From JAGQYH01 sp041393015 (GTDB lineage: Bacteria > Bacteroidota > Bacteroidia > Chitinophagales > JADIYW01): DNA of 64,000 nt. The translations under genes were made by a program, and so were the position numbers. Every line of letters starts with the position of its first letter. The stretch's first letter is position 1. Shown here one piece after another: positions 53,744 through 61,875 of the stretch. The stretch is taken from the NCBI GenBank assembly GCA_041393015.1, contig JAWKKV010000001.1:62001-126000 (forward strand), in the 5' to 3' direction. The notes under the pieces were generated by a model. The model was given only the letters and a program-made list of their open reading frames with translations, was not told the DNA's origin and made no database searches.

Positions 53744-54991
53744 TTAGTTAACACCTAAAGACTTAAGTGTTTGAACATCTAATTGACCTTCAGGTAAACC
53801 ATTGTCTTTTTGGTATTTCAATAATGCAGATCTAGTTAAAGAACCCATTACACCATCAATAGGACCAGGATTGTATCCTTTTTCTTTAAGTGCAATTTGT
53901 ACTTGTCTAACATTACCTATGTAGCTTGCATCAGATGCATTACCACACAATACTTCTCTCCATTCAGTAAATCCACCTTTCTTAACTAATACAGTTTTAG
54001 TAATAGTTTTGTATTCAGCAGGAATTTCAATTGTTCTTGTAGAAGCAGGAGTTTTCAAAACTGTTTTTGTGATAGTTTTGTACTCAGCTGGAATAGCAGT
54101 TTCTCTTGTTGAAGCAGGAGTATCTAAAACACTCTTAGTTACTGTTTTGTACTCAGCAGGGATTGTAATTTCTCTTGTTGTTGCAGGAGTTTTCAAAACT
54201 GTTTTTGTGATCGTTTTGTAAACTGCAGGAATTTCAGTAGTTCTAGTACAAGCAGTACCGTTATCTGTGAATCCAGCAGGACATCCTTTTCTTACTGACT
54301 TAGTAACTGTTTTGTACTCAGCAGGAATTGTGATTTCTCTTGTTGTTGCAGGTGACTTTAATACTTGTCTTGTAACTGTTCTGTTTTGAGCAGGAACGTC
54401 AACTAAACACCATACTAAACAATCATCAGGATTTGAAGACACACAAGTTTGTGATTTCTTCTTAACCCATTTAGTAGTTGCAGCAGCAGTTTGAATAGTT
54501 TCTGACTCAGTTCCATAAACTGCAGGAATAGTCTCTAATCTAGAACTTGCTTCTTTCACTAACATTTGCTCAGAAACTGTTTCGTAAATAGCTGGAACTG
54601 TCTCAATTCTTGAGCTAGCTTCTTTAGCTAATACTTGCTCTGTAACAGTTTCGTAAACAGCAGGAATAGTTTCTAATCTAGTAGAAGCTTCTTTCACTAA
54701 CATTTGCTCTGATACAGTTTTGTAGGTAGCAGCAATTGCCTCTGTTCTTACAGAAGCTTCTCTCGATAAAATTTGCTCAGTTACAGTTTCGTAAACAGCA
54801 GGAATTACTTCTAATCTTGTTGAAGCTTCTTTCGCTAATACTTGCTCTGTTACTGTTTGATACTCGTCAGCAATATAACATTTTGCATAACATTTTCCGG
54901 TTTCCGCATTTGGCGGAAGGTCTTGTGACATACCTGTATTAGCAACTAAAATTACTGCTAACATGGTAACTAACCCTTTCAATTTGTTCAT
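53744..54991 (-). CDS. secreted 23-residue-repeat protein with peptidoglycan-binding domain
   Basis: The 415-residue product has a signal peptide (MNKLKGLVTMLAVILVANTG), then about five 23-residue repeats of the form Y-(E/K)TV(T/S)EQxL(A/V)KEAS(T/S)RLE(T/V)IPA (about 45-160), an insert with cysteines (SQTCVSSNPDDCLVWCLVDV), about five more diverged repeats of the form EYKT(V/I)TK(S/T)VLxTPA(S/T)TRE (about 205-345), and a PG_binding_1 domain (about 355-415, QVQIALKEKGYNPGPIDGVMG). It is probably a periplasmic or surface protein tied to peptidoglycan. The function is unknown. The ATG at 54991 gives the signal peptide. Confidence 0.85.
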   Translation of the reverse strand: MNKLKGLVTMLAVILVANTGMSQDLPPNAETGKCYAKCYIADEYQTVTEQVLAKEASTRLEVIPAVYETVTEQILSREASVRTEAIAATYKTVSEQMLVKEASTRLETIPAVYETVTEQVLAKEASSRIETVPAIYETVSEQMLVKEASSRLETIPAVYGTESETIQTAAATTKWVKKKSQTCVSSNPDDCLVWCLVDVPAQNRTVTRQVLKSPATTREITIPAEYKTVTKSVRKGCPAGFTDNGTACTRTTEIPAVYKTITKTVLKTPATTREITIPAEYKTVTKSVLDTPASTRETAIPAEYKTITKTVLKTPASTRTIEIPAEYKTITKTVLVKKGGFTEWREVLCGNASDASYIGNVRQVQIALKEKGYNPGPIDGVMGSLTRSALLKYQKDNGLPEGQLDVQTLKSLGVN

Positions 54992-55277
54992 CTTTCTAAT
55001 GATTTTGTTTGTTTTATAAATAAATACGCTTTCGCAAAAATACAAATTAGAGACGGCATTAATAAGGAATGGTCACAAATTTTATTTAATATACCACTAT
55101 ATTATGCACAAAAACCCTAACATAGTAGCCAAAACAATACATTAATAAGGCTGTATACCTTATTTAAATTCGATATATGAAATCAAACAATGCATAACTT
55201 AATGATTAAGTTACCTGACATTCACTTGGCAGAACTACTATAAATCGTAAAAAATTAGAATACAAATTCTTCTCAAG

Positions 55278-55937
55278 CTATTCTTCTTCAATACCATCCC
55301 ACACTTCAGAATAATTTTCTTCCTTTATCAATTTACCCTCAGCATCAAACTCTTTGTAATGTTTCATTCTACCGTTTTCGTAAAATATTTCTTTAATGAC
55401 ATTACCGTTTTTATCGTATTCCTTTAATAAACCATCCTCTATTTCATCTTTATAAAAACCTTCTGTTTTTAGTTGTCCTTCTTCATAGTATTCTTTGAAT
55501 GGACCATTCTCCATGTTATTCTCATAGATGATTTCCTCTTTTATGGGTGTATTCGGCAAATCGTAGTAATATTTCCAAACGCCTACCATAAAGTTTTTAT
55601 CGTATTCTCCTGACGAACTTTTATTACCAGACTCGTAATAGGTTGTGTACGGGCCATGGAAATCGTCATTATGATGTGTTTGTTCAATTTCAAGTTGTCC
55701 TGAAGTATTGTAGAACTTTCTAGATCCTTCTAATTTATTATTTACATAGTTAGCTTCTTCTGCTAACTGTCTATTCTCATAATATCTTTTATAAGTCCCA
55801 CTTTTTATTTCTTCATCAGACTTTAAAACAAAATATTCTTCCTTGATATCACCATTCTCATAAGTTGTTTCTTGCTTAGTGGTTTTTGTACAAGCACTAA
55901 AAACGATTACTACAATTAATAATAAGTAAATTTTCAT
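55278..55937 (-). CDS. MORN-variant (YwqK-like) repeat lipoprotein
   Basis: The 219-residue product has a lipobox (FSAC) and about eight MORN-type repeats of the form GxxKxYYExGxLxxExxY (for example NGDIKEEYFVL, TYKRYYENRQLAEEANY, GPFKEYYEEGQLKTEGFY). These fold as a beta sheet. YwqK relatives are often annotated as antitoxins, but no toxin is seen here. Located divergent to dapD. Confidence 0.88.
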   Translation of the reverse strand: MKIYLLLIVVIVFSACTKTTKQETTYENGDIKEEYFVLKSDEEIKSGTYKRYYENRQLAEEANYVNNKLEGSRKFYNTSGQLEIEQTHHNDDFHGPYTTYYESGNKSSSGEYDKNFMVGVWKYYYDLPNTPIKEEIIYENNMENGPFKEYYEEGQLKTEGFYKDEIEDGLLKEYDKNGNVIKEIFYENGRMKHYKEFDAEGKLIKEENYSEVWDGIEEE

Positions 55938-55997
55938 CCGACTTTCCTTTTTACTTTACAAATTACGTCATATTTGTATTAGATATTATACTCAGCT

Positions 55998-56813
55998 ATG
56001 GAAAAATTAAAACAAGTAATTGAAGCTGCCTGGGATGACAGGAGCCTTTTAAATGATCCGCAAACATTAGCCGCGATTAATGAAGTCATTGAAAAGCTTG
56101 ATCTAGGAGAACTAAGAGTTGCCAATTTTACGAACGACAAATGGGAAGTATTAGATTGGGTTAAAAAAGCAGTTATATTATATTTTCCTACAAGAAAAAT
56201 GGAAACTATTGAAGTTGGCCCATTTGAGTTCCACGATAAAATACCTTTAAAAAGAGATTATGCTGCCAAAGGTGTAAGAGTAGTGCCGCATGCCATTGCG
56301 AGATATGGTTCATTCTTAGAAAGTGGTGTTATCATGATGCCTTCGTATGTTAACATAGGGGCTTATGTTGGTTCAGGCACAATGGTGGATACTTGGGCGA
56401 CAGTTGGATCGTGTGCACAAATTGGTAAAAACGTACACTTAAGCGGTGGTGTAGGCATTGGTGGAGTTTTAGAGCCGGTACAAGCAGCTCCCGTTATTAT
56501 TGAAGACAATTGTTTTATTGGGTCAAGATGTATTGTTGTAGAAGGCGTTCATGTGCAAAGTGAAGCGGTGTTAGGTGCCAATGTTGTACTCACCAAATCA
56601 ACAAAAATTATTGATGTAAGTGGCAGTGAAGCAAAAGAATACAGAGGCTTTGTTCCGTCAAGATCAGTTGTTATTCCGGGTTCTATACCTAAACAATTTC
56701 CTGCTGGAACCTATCAAGTTCCTTGTGCTTTAATAATTGGTAAACGAAAAGAATCCACCGATAAGAAAACATCTTTAAACGATGCTTTAAGAGAGTATTC
56801 CGTATCGGCATAA
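55998..56813 (+). CDS. dapD: tetrahydrodipicolinate N-succinyltransferase
   Basis: DapD carries out the succinylation step in lysine and diaminopimelate synthesis. The 271-residue protein has a left-handed beta-helix with hexapeptide repeats (SGVIMMPSYVNIGAYVGSG, VGSCAQIGKNVHLSGGVGIGG, APVIIEDNCFIGSRCIVVEGV) and the family's N-terminal helical domain. Transcribed alone. Confidence 0.96.
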   Translation: MEKLKQVIEAAWDDRSLLNDPQTLAAINEVIEKLDLGELRVANFTNDKWEVLDWVKKAVILYFPTRKMETIEVGPFEFHDKIPLKRDYAAKGVRVVPHAIARYGSFLESGVIMMPSYVNIGAYVGSGTMVDTWATVGSCAQIGKNVHLSGGVGIGGVLEPVQAAPVIIEDNCFIGSRCIVVEGVHVQSEAVLGANVVLTKSTKIIDVSGSEAKEYRGFVPSRSVVIPGSIPKQFPAGTYQVPCALIIGKRKESTDKKTSLNDALREYSVSA

Positions 56814-56923
56814 GAACAGCTATTAGCTTTCTAGATAAAATAATTTTATCGCCTTAATTTTTTTTCGCTATTTTAATACCATGTATTAGACATTGCTATA
56901 ATTTTTTAAAGTAATTTCAATCA

Positions 56924-58018
56924 ATGGGTATAAAAATAGGATATGATGCAAAAAGATTTTTCAATAATCCGACTGGATTAGGGAATTATAGCAGAACATT
57001 AATTCATAATTTAGATTTACATGCCACTGAAAATCAATACTCCTTATTTGTCCATAGAAAATTTCATCCAGAAGGATATAATAAGTATAGACTTATTAAA
57101 GGAAAAGGTTTCGTTGCCTCTTTATGGAGGTCTAGAGGTATAAGGCAAGATATTGAAGCGTCAGATATTCAAATTTTTCATGGATTAAGTGGAGAGTTAC
57201 CTATTAAGCCTGATAATAAAGTTAAGTATGTAGTTACTGTTCACGATTTAATTTTTAAACTACATCCTCAATGGTACACGGGTATTGATAGATGGTTTTA
57301 TTCTGAAAAATTAAGGCAAGCCTTGCTAAAAGCAGATGCAGTTGTAGCCATTAGTGAGCAAACTGCTTCCGATATTAAGGAGATGTACAGTATTGATGAG
57401 AACAAACTACATGTTATCTATCAATCTTGGAGTAGTACTTATGATAGTATTAAAGAAGAAGAAATACATGTGCCTTTGTTGCCTAAAGATTATTTACTTT
57501 TTGTAGGCAGTTTTTACGAACGAAAAAATCTTAAAAACCTCATTTGGGCCATGTCGGATAAAAGTTGTTCTGACATTCCTTTGGTGGTAGTTGGAAATGG
57601 CAAACACAGGTATAAAAAAATGATTCTTGAATTAATTCAAGAATTAAAATTGGAACGTCAAGTATTAATTCTAGAAAATGTTTATGATGCTTTATTAAAG
57701 CAGTTATATATAAGAGCAAAAGCTGTTATTTATCCATCGCTTTATGAAGGATTTGGTTTGCCGGTTTTGGAGGCTTGGAAATGCGGGAAACCAGTAATTA
57801 CTTCTGATAATTCATCCTTAAAAGAATTTGGAAGGGAAGCCTGCTATCTTTTAGAAGACCCAACAAACAAAGAAGAAATGAGTGAAGCTATTTCGAAATT
57901 TTGGACAGATACCACTTATTTTAATCAGTTAAAATCAAATATTCCAGCCCAACTAGAGCGGTTTTCACCAGAAAAAACAGCCAATCAGCTAAATGATTTA
58001 TATAAAAGTTTGCTCTAA
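56924..58018 (+). CDS. family 4 glycosyltransferase (GT-B fold)
   Basis: The 364-residue product has a GT1/GT4 donor domain: LFVGSFYERKNLKNLIWAM, PLVVVGNGKHRYKKMI and the nucleotide-sugar motif YPSLYEGFGLPVLEAWKCGKPVITS, with two glutamates of the EX7E pair. It transfers a sugar from a nucleotide donor; the acceptor is unknown, probably in polysaccharide synthesis. It lies 3 bp from the next gene. Confidence 0.92.
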   Translation: MGIKIGYDAKRFFNNPTGLGNYSRTLIHNLDLHATENQYSLFVHRKFHPEGYNKYRLIKGKGFVASLWRSRGIRQDIEASDIQIFHGLSGELPIKPDNKVKYVVTVHDLIFKLHPQWYTGIDRWFYSEKLRQALLKADAVVAISEQTASDIKEMYSIDENKLHVIYQSWSSTYDSIKEEEIHVPLLPKDYLLFVGSFYERKNLKNLIWAMSDKSCSDIPLVVVGNGKHRYKKMILELIQELKLERQVLILENVYDALLKQLYIRAKAVIYPSLYEGFGLPVLEAWKCGKPVITSDNSSLKEFGREACYLLEDPTNKEEMSEAISKFWTDTTYFNQLKSNIPAQLERFSPEKTANQLNDLYKSLL

Positions 58019-58021
58019 ACT

Positions 58022-58594
58022 TTGACATCCAGTTCAGATATAATTAATACTTGTATTGAGCATCTTAGAAAAGGGCATGTCATTTTATATCCTACCGATA
58101 CCATTTGGGGACTTGGATGCGATCCTTTTAACCAAGTTGCACTCGAAAAAATCTTTGAACTTAAAAATAGAGATACAAAAAAATCATTTATTCTAATTGT
58201 AGATAGTTTAATGATGCTAAAGAAATATGTTGAAAATATCCCTGAACAAATTCATACAATCATTGAAGAAACGACTCAACCATTAACTATCATTTATAAA
58301 GCTTCTAAAAAATTACCTAACTATTTGTTAGCTCCTGATGGCACCATAGCTATTAGAATAATTAATCATTCACTGATTAATCCTTTAATCAAAGCATATG
58401 GACAACCGATAGTAAGTACTTCTGCAAACATTTCCGGCGAGGTAAATCCAACAAGCCTAGAAAAAATTAATCCGCAGATAATAAGCCATGTAAAATTCAT
58501 TGTACCTCCTGAATTTGATACTTCATCGCACACTCATGCCTCAAAAATTCTTAAGATCAACAAAGATGGAAGTCTGTTTTGGATAAGAAAATGA
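58022..58594 (+). CDS. threonylcarbamoyl-AMP synthase (Sua5/YrdC family)
   Basis: The 190-residue product is a YrdC domain: RKGHVILYPTDTIWGLGCDPFN near residue 15, ELKNRDTKKSFILIV, LLAPDGTIAIRII and QPIVSTSANISGEVNPTS. It makes threonylcarbamoyl-AMP for the t6A37 tRNA modification. The start is TTG at 58022, chosen because the next methionine is far downstream of the conserved domain. Confidence 0.92.
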   Translation: MTSSSDIINTCIEHLRKGHVILYPTDTIWGLGCDPFNQVALEKIFELKNRDTKKSFILIVDSLMMLKKYVENIPEQIHTIIEETTQPLTIIYKASKKLPNYLLAPDGTIAIRIINHSLINPLIKAYGQPIVSTSANISGEVNPTSLEKINPQIISHVKFIVPPEFDTSSHTHASKILKINKDGSLFWIRK

Positions 58595-58613
58595 TAAATT
58601 CTTTAGGTATTTC

Positions 58614-58621
58614 TATTTTTG
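58614..58621 (+). promoter_or_regulatory. -7 element before the CCA-enzyme gene
   Basis: TATTTTTG matches TAnnTTTG, 8 bp before the ATG, which would give an almost leaderless message. No -33 box is seen, so it may be chance. Confidence 0.25.
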
Positions 58622-58628
58622 GGGCAGA

Positions 58629-60050
58629 ATGAAATTATCACTTTCCACATATGAACAAGATATTCTAAAAAAAGTTGGTAAAAGCGCTGACGATTTAGGC
58701 TATCCTGCTTATGCTGTTGGCGGTTTTGTTAGAGACAAAATCTTAGGTCGACCATGCAAAGATATAGATATTGTTTGTGTGGGCAGCGGTATAGATTTAG
58801 CAAAGAAATTCAAAGATCAATTTTTTCCGAAAGCGCCATTTAGTTATTTCAAAAATTTTGGAACTGCCATGATCAAACTCGACGATATTGAAATTGAATT
58901 TGTTGGGGCGAGAAAGGAATCTTATAGAAGAGATAGCCGAAAACCAATAGTGGAAACCGGAAGTTTACAAGATGATCAAAACAGAAGAGATTTTACCATT
59001 AACGCCATGGCTGTTAAACTTTCTGAAACTGATTTTGGTGAAGTAATTGATCCTTTTGATGGCTTAGTTGATTTAGCCAATAATTTGATAAAAACACCTT
59101 TGGAACCGGCAACAACTTTCTCTGATGATCCTTTGAGAATGATGCGCGCCATCCGTTTTGCCACTCAATTGAATTTTACAATTGAAGAAAACACCTATAA
59201 TGCAATAGAACCTCTCAGAGAAAGAATAAAGATTGTTTCGCAAGAAAGAATTATTGATGAATTGAATAAAATCATACTCGCATCAAAACCTTCTATTGGA
59301 TTTAAATTGCTTTTTAACACACAGTTGCTCCATATTATTTTTCCTGAGATGGTTAATTTATATGGTGTAGATAAAGTCGGTCGATTTGCCCACAAGGATA
59401 ATTTTTATCACACCTTACAAGTACTTGACAATACAGCAGATAGGTCAGATGATCTTTGGTTACGTTGGGCAGCCATTTTACATGATATCGCTAAACCAGC
59501 CACTAAAAGATTTGAAGAAGGTCATGGTTGGACTTTCCACGGACATGAAGCATTAGGTGCTAAAATGGTTCCTCGAATTTTTAGACAGTTAAAATTGCCG
59601 TTGAACGAGCACATGAAGTTTGTTCAGAAAATGGTGATGCTTCATTTAAGACCGATTTCATTAACCAAAGAAAATATTACAGATTCCGCTATTAGAAGAT
59701 TAATTTTTGATGCGGATGATGATCTCGACCAATTATTAAAGCTTTGTGAGGCAGATATTACTTCAAAAAATTCAGAGAAGGTTAAGCGTTACACCAAAAA
59801 CCTTAAACTGGTTAAGAAAAAAGTTGAAGAGGTTGAAGAAAGAGATAGAATAAGAAATTGGCAGCCGCCTGTTTCAGGTGAGTTAATTATGAAGACCTTT
59901 AATATTAAGCCTTCTAAAGAAGTTGGACTCATTAAAAATGCCATAAAAGACGCTATTCTGGATGGAGATATTAGCAATGATTTTGAAGAAGCCTTCGAGT
60001 TTATGAAATCAAAAGGGATTGAATTAGGGCTAACCGTCAAACAAAACTAG
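58629..60050 (+). CDS. cca: CCA-adding tRNA nucleotidyltransferase with HD domain
   Basis: The 473-residue product has a class II nucleotidyltransferase head: YAVGGFVRDKILGRPCKDIDIVCVG with the catalytic aspartates, RRDFTINAMAVKL, and RMMRAIRFATQL. It is followed by an HD phosphohydrolase domain (LRWAAILHDIAKPATK...HGHEALGAKM). It adds or repairs the CCA tail of tRNAs. This is needed for the tRNA-Leu gene here, which lacks an encoded CCA. It lies next to the tRNA-modification genes sua5-like and miaA. Confidence 0.94.
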   Translation: MKLSLSTYEQDILKKVGKSADDLGYPAYAVGGFVRDKILGRPCKDIDIVCVGSGIDLAKKFKDQFFPKAPFSYFKNFGTAMIKLDDIEIEFVGARKESYRRDSRKPIVETGSLQDDQNRRDFTINAMAVKLSETDFGEVIDPFDGLVDLANNLIKTPLEPATTFSDDPLRMMRAIRFATQLNFTIEENTYNAIEPLRERIKIVSQERIIDELNKIILASKPSIGFKLLFNTQLLHIIFPEMVNLYGVDKVGRFAHKDNFYHTLQVLDNTADRSDDLWLRWAAILHDIAKPATKRFEEGHGWTFHGHEALGAKMVPRIFRQLKLPLNEHMKFVQKMVMLHLRPISLTKENITDSAIRRLIFDADDDLDQLLKLCEADITSKNSEKVKRYTKNLKLVKKKVEEVEERDRIRNWQPPVSGELIMKTFNIKPSKEVGLIKNAIKDAILDGDISNDFEEAFEFMKSKGIELGLTVKQN

Positions 60051-60111
60051 CACAAGCTTCCACTTAAAGTGCTTCCTTTATAAATCATAATTATCTTTAT
60101 CGCTCTCAATT

Positions 60112-61035
60112 ATGACGAAGTCAAACAAAACACTCATTATCGTATGTGGTCCAACCGCAGTTGGTAAAACAAAAGTTGGCATTCAATTAGCTCAACAATT
60201 CAAAACAGAAATAATTTCTGCTGACTCAAGACAAGTTTATAAAGAATTATCTATTGGAACTGCAAAACCTATTAAAGAAGAATTAGCGACTGTTACTCAT
60301 CATTTTATAAATCATATTTCTATTCATGATGATTACAGTGCCGGTAAATATGAAGTTGAAGCCATTGAGTTATTAGATCAATTATTTAAACAAAATGATG
60401 TTGTCGTAGCGGTTGGTGGAACAGGCTTATACATCAAAGCTATAACAGAAGGCTTTGATGATATTCCACCGGTTGATCCTTCAATAAGAGCACAAATAAT
60501 TGAAGAATTTGAGCAAAAGGGATTAGTTTATTTACAAAATGAGGTTAAAAAAGCAGACTTAGAAGCTTTCAATAATATGGACACGGAGAATCCACAACGG
60601 CTGATGCGCGTACTGGAAGTGATAAGAGGTACCGGTAAAAAAGTTTCAAATTTAAAAACGAATCAAAAGAAGAGTAGAGACTTTACCGTCTTAAAAATTG
60701 GACTGAATACGGAAAGAGAAAAGTTATATCAAAGAATAAATAACAGAGTAGATTTAATGATGCGAAACGGACTTCTAAATGAAGTACAATCATTAAGTAA
60801 TTTCCAACAACTCAATGCTCTACAAACCGTTGGATACAGCGAACTTTATCGATATATAAACAATGAAATTTCACTTGAAGAGGCCATTGAATTAATAAAA
60901 AGAAATTCTCGCAGATACGCTAAGCGACAATTAACATGGCTAAGGAAAGATGAAGGTGTAAAATGGTTTGAGCCGGAGGAAATCGATGAGATGGTAGAGT
61001 ATGTGAAAGAATCGGTTTTGGGTTTGGGGAATTGA
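60112..61035 (+). CDS. miaA: tRNA dimethylallyltransferase
   Basis: MiaA adds a dimethylallyl group to A37 of tRNAs reading UNN codons. The 307-residue protein has the P-loop VCGPTAVGKTKVGIQLA, SADSRQVYKELSIGTAKP, and VGGTGLYIKAI. All family signatures are present. Confidence 0.95.
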   Translation: MTKSNKTLIIVCGPTAVGKTKVGIQLAQQFKTEIISADSRQVYKELSIGTAKPIKEELATVTHHFINHISIHDDYSAGKYEVEAIELLDQLFKQNDVVVAVGGTGLYIKAITEGFDDIPPVDPSIRAQIIEEFEQKGLVYLQNEVKKADLEAFNNMDTENPQRLMRVLEVIRGTGKKVSNLKTNQKKSRDFTVLKIGLNTEREKLYQRINNRVDLMMRNGLLNEVQSLSNFQQLNALQTVGYSELYRYINNEISLEEAIELIKRNSRRYAKRQLTWLRKDEGVKWFEPEEIDEMVEYVKESVLGLGN

Positions 61036-61228
61036 TAAAATTCAATCAATGCTTCCTTAATCAGACTCTTCGCTTTGCTCTGAGTGACGAATTAGTTGTT
61101 CTACTGAACTTGATCAAAATATATCTTAAAAAATAGATTATTAAATATCAATGAGTTGAAAGTATTATTTTTCAATTTTCAAAAAGTTAGCACGTTAGAT
61201 TTACAAGTCCATAAATCCACAAGTCCCC

Positions 61229-61726
61229 ATGAAAATCGGCCTTATATCAGATACGCACAGTTATTTTGATCCTCAGATACGTGAATTCTTCTCCGATAGA
61301 GATGAGATTTGGCATGCCGGCGATATTGGATCGAGAGATGTAATTACTTCATTAGAAAAATTAGCCCCTGTAAGAGCAGTGTATGGAAACATTGATGACG
61401 CTTTGATAAGAGCTGAATTTCCAGAAGATCTTTTTTTTGATTGTGAAGGCATAAAAGTTTGGATTACGCATATTGGTGGTTATCCTGGGCGATACAATCA
61501 AAGAACTCGCACTATTCTAGCTAACAACAAATTAGACCTCTTTATTTGCGGCCATTCTCATATTTTAAAGGTAATTCCGGATAAAAAACACCAGTTATTA
61601 CATATCAATCCCGGTGCTGCAGGTTTTCATGGATTTCATAAGTTTAAAACCTTAATTCGATTTACCATTGAGTCAGGAAAGATTCAAAATTTAGAGGCAA
61701 TAGAATTAGGAAAAAGAGGCATATAA
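61229..61726 (+). CDS. YfcE/MJ0936-type phosphodiesterase
   Basis: The 165-residue product has the metallophosphoesterase motifs: GLISDTHSYFDPQ (DxH), WHAGDIGSRDVI (GD), VYGNIDDALIR (GN-D), WITHIGGYPGRYN and FICGHSHILKV (GHxH). It is a small two-metal phosphodiesterase; the substrate is unknown. Confidence 0.94.
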   Translation: MKIGLISDTHSYFDPQIREFFSDRDEIWHAGDIGSRDVITSLEKLAPVRAVYGNIDDALIRAEFPEDLFFDCEGIKVWITHIGGYPGRYNQRTRTILANNKLDLFICGHSHILKVIPDKKHQLLHINPGAAGFHGFHKFKTLIRFTIESGKIQNLEAIELGKRGI

Positions 61727-61875
61727 ACTACCCAAAACAGTAGTAGATATTAAACAAATAACACATTATCATATATTTATGCTTTACAATAAAGTACCTT
61801 ATTTTAATCGCTAATTTTTAAGTATTTTTAACTTTAGAAATACTTACTTACTAATTCCATCAAAGAGGGGCCCAT

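Noticed and set aside
55278..55937. toxin-antitoxin system at the YwqK-like gene
   Set aside because: The antitoxin label is inherited from annotation practice; the product is a MORN-repeat lipoprotein with no toxin partner next to it.
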